Assembly: GCA_030686995.1 (NCBI GenBank)
Contig: CM060695.1
Span: 100,406,871 to 100,470,870, forward strand
DNA: 64,000 nt
From: Artemisia argyi
Lineage: Eukaryota; Streptophyta; Magnoliopsida; Asterales; Asteraceae
Direction of reading: 5' to 3'
The first letter of the stretch is position 1. The number at the start of each line of letters is the position of its first letter. Below are positions 12,401 to 24,895 of this stretch, piece after piece. The notes under the pieces were generated by a model. It was not told the DNA's origin, searched no databases, and saw only the letters and a program-made list of their open reading frames with translations. Position numbers and translations under genes: made by a program.

Positions 12401-13460
12401 TCTTACAAAAAATTCAAATTTAACGGCATTTTGTTATTCTATTATTTTCTGGCAAAAAACATAACAGGATACCTGAGTGGCCTAACATACTAATGTTCAG
12501 AAGGTAAACCAAGTTACGCAACCCAATAGACCCATTACACCGGTCACCCATGACATGCCTAATTGATACCTATATGATTTACCACCATATATGTGCCCAC
12601 CTTCTTTGAATAGTGTACGACACAACTCTTTGACACTATCATTATTAAATTATGAGCTTTCTTGATTATTACAGGGATCTTAAAAGTCATAAGTTGGAAA
12701 GAAAAAGATTGAGCCACACTTTTGGCGTACGGCCTACAACCTTCATTCCACATTGCTGGAAGTTTATTCAAACGCAGCGTTCTATAGATGGAATGCCAAT
12801 TTTGACTCATTAGTTTAAGAAATTGTAAACTAAAGGCACGTTTTACATCAAACAGGTTACAAGAGCTAAATTAAAACAATTAGCTAAAAGCGAAATGGGT
12901 CGAATGAGTTAAAGGTTACCTAGTGTAAAGTGTTTAATCTCAACGTGTAAAGCCTTTCATATAATTTTATTCAAATATCTAGTTGACACACTGATTATTT
13001 ACACTTTATATAAAAACGGACAAAGAAGTGTTCACAGCGCATTTCAATCCCACCTGTTTTACCAGATACGGCGATACCTAAAACACCAATCTCGCCACAT
13101 CTAGATTAAGGGCGATGTATGAACTAGTAAAAAGGTACAAAATCTTAATTCTTACAGTTTCTGCTTCATATTTCATAGATAAACATCAAACAGACTGAGA
13201 TTAGCAAAACAACAGTAGAGAAAATAACTGGATCATGATCACAACAAATTTAACATTATATATTCACTTGTCAAATTATAAAGGAAATAAAAAGTATCAT
13301 AAATAACCTAACTTTATTTAAAAATTTATACAAAAGGAAATCATGTAGCATCAACTACAGCTGAATCCAAAAGACAACAAAACAAACAGTCATCACGATA
13401 GCCATATATATAACACATATGCAAGGCAATCTAGCACATATACCTGATCTTGCAACATGC
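9416..13460. other. Gene-poor intergenic stretch
   Basis: No convincing gene is visible. A (caa)n microsatellite lies at about 12226-12252. Around 9995-10070 there is a degenerate segment of the gagtcgagccgagtc type often seen in plant dispersed repeats. One 33-codon exon-like remnant is listed separately. Confidence 0.55.
10303..10401 (-). pseudogene. Possible terminal exon remnant, unidentified
   Basis: On the minus strand an AG acceptor (gctaaag) precedes 32 sense codons and a TAG stop, reading VYNLVIWYHVGLVDD followed by AGPMLEKVKMIEGLKKG. The amino-acid composition and clean stop look protein-like, loosely recalling the end of a pentatricopeptide-repeat protein. No further exon was found upstream, so it may be a relic or chance. 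Confidence 0.22.
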
Positions 13461-14468
13461 CTACAAATTCCAATCTACATCATCACTGGTACCCGCAGCA
13501 AGCATATCCCGTATGCAAAAATCATCATCAATTGAACCTAAACCATCAAAAATCATATCATTATCGCCCCATTCCATTCCATCTTCCACAACCAATGGTG
13601 CCGGTTCACACACCTGTTCCACCACTACCCCTTTCGCCTTCTTATCATCATCTTCCACAACAGTCACCAAATCAGTCGGCATAGCGGGCATATGTCCCTC
13701 AAACAAGGCAATATGCCCAAACAACTTATCCTTCCTAGTAAAACTCGTCCCACACGAACACTTCCATTTGGTCTCACCACAATGCTTCAAATGGCTTTTC
13801 AAGTCAGCCAAAACAGAGAAATTCTTCTTATGACATATATTACACGAATACATCTTCGGACAATGACTCCTCTTAAAATGATTCTTTACACAAATAACGG
13901 ATTTCAACGGCCTAAACTTGTTATGCAACTTGTTCCTACTACAGCCACTAAACGGACAAGAAAACCTCGTCCTCCCTCCACCATTCCCAACATCGAAAAA
14001 CTTGTGAGGCTTAGCTAATGCTTCAAGGGTCTTAAACTTATTCCCATGAGCACGCATATGCATTCGCAAATTGGCATCACGCTTGAAACCTTTACCACAA
14101 TAATCACAAAAATGCAAATGTTCAGCTAATAACTCAACAGCATCAAGCTCCACAATATCCCAATCGCCATTATTAACATTTTCCTCATCTAAAACCTCGG
14201 TTTTGGGATACCCTTTATCTTCCTTAAAATCATGGGTTGGGTCATTGGATAAAGAAACAAGGGCGGCGCCGTTAACGATGACTTGGTTAATGGCGGCTGT
14301 GATTTCTTGTGAAACAAAGTTCATTTGATGATCATTGATAAGGGTGTTGTTGTTTAGTGATTGAGTTAAGAGTTGATGAACATGGTTCATGCGTGTTTGG
14401 AGTTTAGAGAGGTTCAGGAGCGGTTGGTTATGGTTGTCTCCGACGGTGGCGCCGTCGTCTGGATCCAT
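13461..14468 (-). CDS. STOP1/STOP2-like C2H2 zinc-finger transcription factor
   Basis: The family (SENSITIVE TO PROTON RHIZOTOXICITY) consists of nuclear transcription factors that activate tolerance genes for low pH and aluminium. The intronless frame encodes 335 residues from ATG (context gccgccATGG) to a stop. The N-terminal 110 residues are variable, with a leucine-rich NLSKLQTRMNHVHQLL stretch. Four finger regions follow: C121/C124/H137/H141, C171/C176/H197/H202, C209/C212/H226/H229 and C237/C239/H252/H259. Diagnostic blocks are HFCDYCGKGFKRDANLRMHM, SVICVKNHFKRSHCPKMYSC and GTSFTRKDKLFGHIALFEGH. The C-terminal tail is acidic (WGDNDMIFDGLGSIDDDF). Arabidopsis STOP1 is about 500 residues and STOP2 shorter, so this length is nearer STOP2. 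The frame appears intact. A MITE sits about 95 bp upstream of the ATG. Confidence 0.95.
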   Translation of the reverse strand: MDPDDGATVGDNHNQPLLNLSKLQTRMNHVHQLLTQSLNNNTLINDHQMNFVSQEITAAINQVIVNGAALVSLSNDPTHDFKEDKGYPKTEVLDEENVNNGDWDIVELDAVELLAEHLHFCDYCGKGFKRDANLRMHMRAHGNKFKTLEALAKPHKFFDVGNGGGRTRFSCPFSGCSRNKLHNKFRPLKSVICVKNHFKRSHCPKMYSCNICHKKNFSVLADLKSHLKHCGETKWKCSCGTSFTRKDKLFGHIALFEGHMPAMPTDLVTVVEDDDKKAKGVVVEQVCEPAPLVVEDGMEWGDNDMIFDGLGSIDDDFCIRDMLAAGTSDDVDWNL

Positions 14469-14561
14469 GGCGGCTGATGTCTAAAAAAGTCGTCTATATA
14501 TGTTTTAACAACCACAACAATAACACTAATAATATAATACTAGTCAAATTGAAACCTCTTA

Positions 14562-14770
14562 GAGCATCCACAATGCACAAACCATTAATAGCTTTTTACT
14601 ATTACCAAAAGTCTTTTGAAAGGATTTTTTGGCATTGTAGTTAAAGCTTTTTAAAAAGCTTTGTAGAAAGACTTGGCAAACTCAAAGTCTTTCCTCAAAA
14701 TCTTTTGCATTAAACATAAGAAGCATTAAATGCAAAAAGTCTTTAAAAACTTTTTGCATTGTAGATGCTC
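14562..14770. mobile_element. Tourist-like (PIF/Harbinger) MITE in STOP-like promoter
   Basis: Terminal inverted repeats are GAGCATCCACAATGCA on the left and the complement of TGCATTGTAGATGCTC on the right, 209 bp in all. Flanking triplets are TTA (14559-14561) and TTC (14771-14773), one mismatch from the TTA duplication expected for the superfamily. The interior is AT-rich and partly self-complementary. It lies about 95 bp upstream of the ATG of the zinc-finger gene, so it may contribute to its promoter or 5' UTR. Confidence 0.8.
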
Positions 14771-14773
14771 TTC

Positions 14774-16028
14774 CTCATCAATAAAATACAACTTTTAACA
14801 TCCTTTATGCTTTAGTGAGTGTTTAGCATCACAAAAATATGTGATTTTAAAATATAATCTTATGATTTTTTATATCGAAATAATTAGATAAATGTCTTTT
14901 TATTATTTGCCAAATTAGATTATTGCATAACCTTAGTTTGTAGATTACCAAAAAGTTGTTATTAGAGCAAATCGTGTTAGGAGTGAGTAGAAAAATTAAA
15001 AAACTCAAAACCAAAAAAAAAAAATAATAATGAATAACAATGGATTGATCGAAACTAAAAATTGATTGGTTTGATTTTTACTTTTTAAAAATCAAAAATT
15101 TCGGTTTGGTTTTGGCTTTTTTTTTAAACAGAACCTTAAAAAGTCGAACCGAACAAGTTTTATTATATAATAATATATAGTTTATATAATATAAATAAAT
15201 AAGTAAATAATCAAATTTATAAATTCGGATTCATTTTGTAATCGGATTTATAATATATTTATCTTAGCATTTATATGCGTGTTTCTGTGTTTACCTGAAA
15301 ATCTATCAATACATATGTGACAATGATTATATTATTTGTTTGTTCATTTGCATGCGTGTGTCTCATCTGTATATGTGTAATTGTAGAAATGTGAGATAAA
15401 CATTATTAGGCTTAGATTGACAAAAAAGTAAATAAAAATAACCAAATTCTACGTAAAACAAGTTTGTTGGTATAAATTGGCCATGTCGATATATAAACGG
15501 TTAAAAACCAGAAAATCGAACCGAAACCGATAATAAACCAAAAAAACCGAACGGTTTCGGTTTGGGTTTTATAAAACCTGAATATTTCGGTTCAGTTTCA
15601 ATTTTAGCCAAAAACCGACTTAAACCAAACCGTGCTTACCCCTAACTGGTATAATCAATCATATCAAAGCTAATAAGTGATGTCACGTCATGTCATATAA
15701 TCATTTTTCCCTTTTACTTCAATGGTCACTCAAGCCAAAACCTCACTTTTAAGACCCACAATACTCAATTAAAACACAAACTCAACACAAAAAATAAATT
15801 TAAAAAATTCACAACCTCTCTTTGGCCCAAGCCAATTTCTTCACATTTCTTTTGGCGCCGGTTTAGCTCAAGACAAATGAGTGCCCCATGAGATTGTCGC
15901 CAGCATCATGTGACTATACCCTTTGCTCTTATATGAGTATTGTTGTTTAAACCCATTCACAATATTTTACAATATCATAAGAAACATAAGATTTCGTGCA
16001 AAGTATATTATACACACACATTATGTAT
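14774..16028. other. Intergenic, degenerate AACCG-rich repeat
   Basis: Between about 15040 and 15645 motifs such as aaaccgaacggtttcggtt and ggttcggtttt recur in both orientations, ending near aaccaaaccgtgcttacccc. This resembles non-autonomous repeats common in plants, but I cannot define its termini. No gene is seen. Confidence 0.5.
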
Positions 16029-16031
16029 TTA

Positions 16032-16251
16032 AAACATCTCCAATGTTGAAGTCATTATGACTTTTTACTATTCTATAAAACTTTGTTAAAGTTTTGGTTT
16101 TCCACTTTAATCTTCATTAAAGTAAAGCTTTTGGAATAGTTTTTGCATTGGAGAAAGATTTACAACATGACTTTTTGATAACAAAAATTGATTAAAAATG
16201 TATGTATTAAATGCATCAAGTTTTTAAAAACTTGATGCATTGTAAATGCTC
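16032..16251. mobile_element. Second Tourist-like MITE, TTA duplication
   Basis: The left end AAACATCTCCAATG and the right end CATTGTAAATGCTC form imperfect inverted repeats related to those of the MITE at 14562-14770. TTA flanks both sides (16029-16031 and 16252-16254). Near the right end tttttaaaaactt repeats the hairpin seen in the other copy. The ends have diverged more than those of the first copy, suggesting an older insertion. Confidence 0.72.
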
Positions 16252-16254
16252 TTA

Positions 16255-17749
16255 GGGTATGTTTGATAGTGAGCGGTTTGAAGCAACTAGTAACAAGCGA
16301 TTAGCATTTTGCACAAAATGCTTGTCTGGAAACAAGCAACTAGTATTCATACTTTTTCTAAACGTTCCATATCAAAATGCTACTTCAAATAGCGTTTACG
16401 AGCAACTAGCGTCTCCACATATTAATTATGACTATATAACTATGTTACTGATGATGTACCATCCGAACTGTTCGAAGGTCTCCCATTCGAACTCAATCGG
16501 ATACTACACTCTGACAAACCTTGGTAAACTTTATTTAACAGGGTAAAAACCCTTTACCAAAAAAAAATCTTGGTAAACTTCCTAAAATCGAATACTACGC
16601 TCAATCGTGTTTGGAACTTGTTATTGGGTATAAAAATTATGTTTGGTTGATGTAACATATATGTTGTTATTTAATAAATATTATTATCAGTATACATTAA
16701 ATTCATGTATATGCACGGGATTATAAATATCAAAATGAAAACACAATTTATATTGATATATAAATAAATAAATTATACGTATATGGACATTTCATGTTAT
16801 TCCTCATTATGAGTTTAAGTAAGAATATCCGGATTTTTTTTTAATTGCATTCAATAACTAGTTATGTTATTCCTTTTTATAAGTTTAACCAGTACACGGG
16901 TTTGAAATTTAAAATACGGCTAAAACCACTATTAAGTATTAACGAGATTTTAAATATCAAAATGTAAGAACGGGTTACTGTGATATGAAAATAGATATAA
17001 GAGATTGTACTTATAACAACTCGTGTATTGGAAAATCATTTTTTTTTTACTTTATCTTTTAACTTCATCAATAGTCATTACGTGTTATTAAACACGCATA
17101 TTGTGTATTACATGATATCAATAGTTTAATATAAACATCAACATGACAATTAAACAAAGTCAAATCTTTTATCCAACAAAAATCTATACAAAATATTAAT
17201 TGATATTATACATAATGAAAACGTTTATGGAGATAACAGTGCATTATTAATTGTACTTATATCACAATTACAAAACATTAAACACACCAAAATTCTTATA
17301 TACCCCTACATTAAATTAAACTTTTAAATCAAACTTGATTGTATACTCGTCATGCATGTACGGAACTTATAACTAACAATAATGAATAGTGATTTGTTTT
17401 GAAATTGATATTAAGGGAAGATGTATGTCACCTTTCTTCGTTTGTTTTCTTGAGATTAAAAATGCTATTTTTGTTTTATTTGGCAAAAACACAGGGATGA
17501 AGCTAAAAAATATATATGTCAACACTTCGTATGGGGAAACTAACATAAAGACGCAAAAGAATAACAAACCTATAAATTTATTAATTAGCCTCTTATTAAG
17601 GAGAGAGAAGTTTTAATGATTCCCTTAATTAAAAGGCATTAAGGGTTTGAGCCCACATTTCTTCATCATTAAGAAGAAAAGAAACACCCCCTTAGTTACG
17701 ACACAAATGGTATTACATAAGACAATAAAATTGTTTCAACCTTCATTTA
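16255..17749. other. Intergenic, no gene recognised
   Basis: AT-rich DNA. The first 300 bp (ggtatgtttgatagtgagcg, with repeated agcaactag and agcgatta motifs) looks like a degenerate hAT-type MITE, without clear ends. No open frame resembles a known protein. Confidence 0.5.
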
Positions 17750-17754
17750 TTATT

Positions 17755-18565
17755 TGTTGGAATATATGAATAATAATAAACATATAAACATCAAAGAGTA
17801 CGCAGCGGAATAGATCAAATACAAATAATAAATTAACCGAATATAAATGGATGCGTACCTCTTTGTGATTTCTAGCAAGAACAAGAAACCAATGGAACAA
17901 GAACTATAAACCCTAATTGGGTTTAATGGTGGATCGACTAGGGTTAGTCGAATAGGGCAAATCACCTTGTTAGCAAAAGTATGCCAACACTTCGTTCTTG
18001 AACACACGTATTAGTAGCGTTTCAATAAGAAAAGCTAGGTTCTTAATTCACAAGCAATCCAAACACAATGTTTAGAAGATCGCGTAGGAACCCTAGAAGG
18101 GTGTAGTTGATCAACTAAACAAGAATGGTTTGAGCTTAGAAATCTAGTAGGAACCCTATAAGGGTGTAGTTCGATTTCTAACTCAAGAGGAGAAAGAGAA
18201 GGAGATTTGGTTTGCAAGTGAACCAAGGGATGATTGAATGAATGAGAGGAGGTCTCATTATATAGCATTCAAGAGGCTTGGAGCAAAAGCTATCCCAAAC
18301 CCTAAGGGGAAGTGGGGTGGCCGGCCATGGCTTACAAAAAGCCCAACCCGAACCTTACTTTCACTCTTTTCCAACTCTAGTCCTTCATCTTTCGTCTAAC
18401 GGTCGTTAGGTACCGTTAAATGCTCATTTCGTGAATTTAATAATTATTCGTCACTAAAACAATAATTATTAATTAATTGAAACTCATACGTAAAGTGTGC
18501 AATCCCGAAGTCTCGAGTTCGAGTCCGGTCATGATATATTAATTTATTATCCGTTAAAACTAACA
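17755..18565 (-). repeat. 3' LTR of outer element
   Basis: This 811-bp LTR is the left copy and, in element orientation, the 3' LTR. It contains a local repeat in which taggaaccctagaagggtgt recurs near 18147 with one change. Near 18510 there is a tRNA B-box-like string (gagttcgagtccgg). It matches the right copy throughout by eye. Confidence 0.93.
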
Positions 18566-18836
18566 GCTCCCACTCGGATATAGATTAATGTAACAATGAC
18601 AATGGTTAGTCTAGCATAACACGCCAATGTCCCCAGAACGATCTCGAGTATGGTTTCCTGGAAAAAACCACCTTTGATGATTCATCATCATACTTATCCT
18701 TTTGATTCTAATACTATGTTAATATGGATATGGATCGAAGTCATTCCATAATTAACTAGTGTTTCTCGTTATTTATGATCAAGCAAGATTACCAATTCAT
18801 CTGAACGCATTCCAGATAGACCTTGGGCATGGCCAT

Positions 18837-21638
18837 TGTCACACCCCGCTAAGAGCGGAAACACGAGGTGCAACGAAATGTAACATAGCATAAGATAGTA
18901 GAATAACACCATATAATTTAAGAAATAAACTTACAACGTTACATAAAGAATTTTGTGCAAAACTAAATAAATAATTCATAATGCTTAAACTAATTCAAAA
19001 ATGATGTCTTTAGAAAATGTCTTGGCTAGGTCAACTCGGTCTTGAAATGGGAATAAAGTATAACTTCAAGATGCGATGTCTTCAATAAATCACTAACGAT
19101 CACCTGAAAATGATACTCTAAAATGTCAACATAAAGTTGGTGAGTTCGTGGGTTTAAAGTAAACAAAAATCAGTTTGCCATGCATAAGTGTTTGAGACAG
19201 GTGTGCATATAAATAAAGCATAGGGCAAGTAGCACAAATTGAATAACCATCATCACAAATTGAATACCACACATTGAATATACTGATAACATGCAAAGCC
19301 TACCAGCTGGAGCTACTACATGTGTCTTGAATAATCTTGAATAACCATAGTGTGTCAAGTGGAAATAAATCCATGACATATTGAATATACTGATAACACT
19401 ACTAAAGCACCTAGCATAATTATAAGCACACACATGTCTAATAGGAATAAAAGTTGAGCATAGCATAAAATGAACTTGAGTATCATTCTTCCCCAAGGAA
19501 AACATAAGTGAAAATGGGGCCACGAAAACTCACCTTGAAGCGGATGAGATAAAGTGACAAGTCCAAACAAATAATCTTAAGAAATCAATGCACTCTCGAT
19601 AATATTGACCAACGTATTGCTCCTTCGACCAATCTACAAGAATTAGAAGATACTTATTTGGTGACATAACTGATTAGTATGCTTTGTATCTTTACATTTA
19701 TCTGTTATACTGTACTTGTTATTGTATCATACTAATGTACATTGTATTTAAATTTTGAAGTGCAAGTTGGTGTCCAATAGTCTTATAATGTAATACGTAT
19801 AAATATTATTTAGTGACCAACTGTGTTAAGCTTGTTAAGCCAAAATGACATCTTTTAGTATACTCTTATAAACAAATGAAATGAGTCTAATAAAGAAATT
19901 TACATACGTCTGACCATTAGCTAGCTTACTGGTCACATTTGTATATTTACAATTTTTGGTTATAAAGGACCTTGGTCTCGTATACATATTAAGTATAATA
20001 TTTATAAGCATAGGTAGCAGTTTAAGGTTTCGTTTCAAAATTATACTCATAACTTAATAAAATCAATACCTGATATTTTCCAAACGCACGAATTTAACAC
20101 TTGATTTGGTAAAAGAACTGTAATAAGTAACCATTTAGTACATATGTCTTATTTAAATCAAGATAGTTTTGAATATCATTACCATCAAAAATATTAATGA
20201 CAACAACTAAGTTGATTTGGTTTAAACCCTTAACTGTACATTATTACTATACATAATACTTAACATCATGCTATACTATTTATGCATGAAAGGTGTAATT
20301 TACAAACCATGCATGCAAGATCTCATCTTCTTTCTCATGTTTACTCCATTTAAGATACAAATTATTTTGTTTAGCTCTTGACGTTAATGCATGCACACTA
20401 TTATCAACATGTTTTAAACTGATCATGATTTTGAAATGATAAGTATATCATGCTATAATACAACAAGATTTCATAACATACAACTTATATGTGATGCATA
20501 ATTATGTATAAAATGATGATTCAATATATACCTCTAGTGATAGATCGAAATGAAACAAGAGCACAAAAATCGATTCGAACACAAACATCAATTCGAACAC
20601 GAACACGAAGATTCAACGAGATATGATCGAAACCGAAACCCAGAGTTAACACAAAACTCTACCCCGTCAGGAGCTATACACCGCGAGCGAATAAAAACCA
20701 AAATGAAATATCCGAACACGAACCAAAACCTTCACCTTTGAATGAACCGAATACTGAGTCTAAACACGAACCGCAACCCGAACACGAGCAAGGCTAATAT
20801 GAACCCAACACTACAAGTACGCTAGTTTCTAATACTCTAACTGGTGTAAAGGAATTTTGTTCGTTTAACAGATGAAATGGCTTATGAGTTGTTTTGAAAA
20901 GTCATGTAGAATGAGTATATGATCGGTGATTATATGATGAAGCATGAGATAACCGACTACTCGACAATTATGGGATATGGGTAGTTTATCTTGACCGAAT
21001 ATTTCTGAAAACTAATCAAAACTTTTTATTTAAGTTAAACTATTTAGTTTAGTTTGACTCATCCAAACTTTTAGTATTTTAGTATTTATAAATATCAGCT
21101 TTGTATTTAAGAGTTAGGATGGGTTACTATTAAAACATTTTCATAAGGCCTATATCCATTGTATTTCATTTTATATGTATTAGTGAAGTACTAACATTGT
21201 TGTAATATGGTATGCTCGTTAGGGTGTTATAGTTTAATGTGTTATATAAGTCTTAAGTAGAGTTTATATGATTTTCAAATGTCTTAAAAAGATTTATATT
21301 ATTACCTTATGATTATTACTATTATAACATATTATTATTATTAACCTAGTTTATTTAGTTACGGTACAAATCACCAATAAATTGCGTTCGGTAGGCATCC
21401 GAAGCCTAATTAATAACATGATATAAAAATTTCTCAAACGTTTAACATAACCGCGAGTACTAAGGAAATTTTAGAAAACTAGCACGACTAAAAGGAAAAG
21501 ATATGGCTAAACCACATCAATCTTAAAATGCTCAAGTTATATGCCTCTAGAAACACGTATACACATAAGTTTAATTAAAAGTCAAAAGTCAGGTCAAAAG
21601 TCATTGTTGACTAACCTGATTTAGTGAGGGTTCTCACA
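18837..21638 (-). repeat. 3' LTR of middle element
   Basis: This uninterrupted 2802-bp LTR carries no credible gene; short open frames in it recur in the other LTR and lack protein-like features. Around 20560-20810 it contains a cluster of cgaacacgaac-type motifs, probably an old MITE within the LTR. Confidence 0.92.
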
Positions 21639-24600
21639 TTATCACCCCGTTAGAAGGAATTTTGTCCCAAAATTCAATCGATTCTACTACTAAGAATTTT
21701 CTTACCGAATATGCGTGGGGTATTTGGTCTTTCATATAATCAGTGTGTTCTCAAATATATTAAATGTCCACTGTTTGAGCTTCAACAACCTTCTATAATC
21801 GAAATCTTAATGCGTATAGATGATTTATCTTCCCGAACGAGTATTTTGGTTGGTTTCCCAAATTGAAGTCAATCATCAATCATAAATTCTTATGGACTGA
21901 TAAATCAGTTAATCATTGGCAAGGCATTTCTTAAGGCTCAACACCCTTTAACCACCAATATTTTGAGGGTATTCTAACAAGGAAAGGATCTTCTTGATTT
22001 ATTTTGAAAAGTTCGCTAATGAAGCTGCTAACATAGATCCAACGACCAAGTTATTATAATTGAGTGAACTACTCCAGTTGCTCTTAATGCAATTGAATAA
22101 ACATTTGAATGAGGAACACAATGAAGTCCAAAGTTATAATGAAGGGACTAGAAATTAAATTTTGTACACAAATGATGTGACAGAAATTTACACCAAGATA
22201 AAAGTGCTACTAATGGAATATGAGATCCAATTGCAAGTATCAAGTGATTAAATTTTCATGGTGAAAGCACTGTCCATCCTTAAGCAAATTTATTAAAAAT
22301 CTTAAGCTAGATAACAACATGACTCCAACTCAACTCCATAACTCATCAAACAAGAAGTGTCACGAACCTAAGTTAAGAGCTAAGAGTTGCTATGTAGTTC
22401 AACTTTTTTTTTTTTTTTTTTTTTTTTGATAAATTGGCTCAATTTTGGGAGTTGCCCCAAAACAAAGTAACAAGTAGGTATCAACAATTTTAATTGGCGA
22501 GATTTCTGAAGAACATCAGGGGTATTCAAAGTAAGTGAGTCTTATTGAGAAAAGTTGCCAAAGGCGATGAGGAAGAGATTCTTGTTCACGAGGTTACATA
22601 GACAGGCCTTGATAAAATGATTTTCTAAACTTGAAGTAAAGAGTATTTAAACTTCAAGGGCATGGAAGGAAGCTCATTGAGCAGTCTCATTATACGGATA
22701 ATCAGGTAGCCATCGAGGGAAGAAGAATCATTCGATCTCTATCCGGTCTTTACCAAAACTTAAAATGCTTGTAAGAATTGCAACACCAAAGGTTCTGTGT
22801 AAGCAGCAGAGATAGGTAGGGTTGTTGGCATGATTGAAAAAAATGAGTCGCTTGAAATTAGACTAAATGAATAAAAGAATCAGAAGGTGTAAGTAGCTCA
22901 TCTAAGAAACAAAAGATTTGACCCGTAACAGACAAAGAAGGATGATATAACTTTAACCATAAATGTAATATGAATAGAGCAAGGTGATGTTGATTTGGCA
23001 TGAATACTTGTTACCAGTGCAGGAGATTAGATTGCTTATTTTAGGTTGCACAATACAATTAACTTGTAAATATTGTGGTTCTTGTGGCACACTAAGGTCT
23101 ATGTCTTTGTCAAATAAAATGGGCGATGATACGTGTTGATATTAGAAAAGCCAAGATGTCAAGAAGAATGAAACATCTAAGGCAAAAAAAATGAGTCTTT
23201 GAAATGCCTGATGAGGAAGCGAGGAATTGCCTGGTTTGTACATTTCTCATCGATAACATGCTTACTCACGTTCGATGTTTTGGTGCTAAAAGATATTTTA
23301 TGTCTTCTGCTTTATAATGCCACATGAATCATAGATTCAAGATACTAGATAGAATGCTAATTATAGAATTTGTGGATGGGAAACAATAGGTCATAATTAG
23401 TTTTCACAAAAATGTCCATTTTTTTTTAATAAAAATGTAGTTTTTTCGTCTTTTCGTCAGAATAATAATATTTGCCTTCCATTATTTAGTCGGGTTTAAT
23501 TTTAAAAAATTATATAAAATGTTTTTGGTTATAAAATATTTACTTTTAAATGATGATTTTCTAAGTGTGTATTAAGTTGTCAATATAAATGGTTATTGTT
23601 TTAAATTTTAAGTCTTAACTAGTCGTGCTAGAATACCTAGTTCTAATAAATCTCGATCTTTATTAATCCGTCTTAATCAATGTATCAAGTGTTCCGGTCT
23701 TACAAGTTTATAAGTTATTGGTTTTCACATTGGGCCAACTAGCCCTTTTTGTCCAATTTACGAAAAAGTTTACTTATACATTGGGTCAAATATTAGGCCT
23801 ATTGGCAAGTTTTAAGCTTATTCTATTAACAAGTTACAAGTTAAGCCCAATAGATTTACATATGTTAGGCAGATTTATTAGCCAAGAACTGAGGCAAGAA
23901 TAGTACGTGCTAGGAAGATTTATTATAGTTGTATTTATAACTAAAGGGCCGATTACTGGCTGTGTAGAAGCAGAGATTTAAAAATACTATATGTTATGAA
24001 GGTTACCAAATGGGTGAAGAAGTGTTGTTCAACTTATTAGGCGTATGTGATAACTGCAAAGAATGAAAGGAAAAGATTTTGGTTGTGACCATCATGAAGA
24101 GATGTTCTGATGTAGTCAGTAGTGACTTGTGGGGGACAACACATGATTGAATGGATCCCTTCGAGATATTTGAATTGGTGAGATAATTGCAAGAGTTGCT
24201 AGAAAATGTGGTTTGTATGTTTCAGTATGTTTCTTGAGTCATGTAGTATGCAAAGATGCAGTTTAAAGTAGATTCTGGCAGCATAGAGGGTTTGTCGTAT
24301 ACTGTAACACTTCAAGGGAATCAAGGTTGTGTATTGGTGTGTATTGTTACAGGTTCAACTCATATGGTATTTGTTGTTTTATTTATACTGACCACTAAGG
24401 TCTTACGTACTTATTCCATGGGAAGGACCTCATACTGAGGTAGTAAGGGTTTACGAAGGCGATCTCTTCAATCATCTAGGAAATGTAATTGTAGTTGTTG
24501 TCTTCATAAGCCGAAAAGAATGAGAAGTATTAATTAGTGTCCAATCAATAAGAATATACATTACTACGAATTTCATAGTTGCCATAAAAGGAACATAGAG

Positions 24601-24852
24601 GAAGTATGTCGAAGTGAACCATCAAGGATGAACATGTAGTTTGGCATGTATAACTAGTTGAATTTTAGTGATCATGGATTACAAGATTCAAGGATAGAAT
24701 TTGAGTATTACTGTTTAGTTGATTGGATTTGTTATTAGTTGAGGCTCATGAATTCAATTGTTCAATTCATCTAGGTAGTACTAAAATATATAAAGGCTTG
24801 AAGTTGTTGTATTAGTAGTCTGAAAGTATATAATTCAATCAAACGCTATGTC

Positions 24853-24895
<43 letters not shown>

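Noticed and set aside
14495..14501. TATATA as the TATA box of the STOP-like gene
   Set aside because: It is only about 30 bp from the start codon, which would leave almost no 5' UTR; cannot be supported without transcript data.
16259..16546. 95-codon plus-strand frame starting MFDSERFEATSN
   Set aside because: Lies in a degenerate MITE-like repeat (agcaactag motifs); no family resemblance or splice context.
20550..20741. Open frame with repeated EHKH-like residues, present twice (also 37443-37634)
   Set aside because: It lies in both LTRs of the middle element and is created by a cgaacacgaac-type repeat; there is no protein family resemblance.
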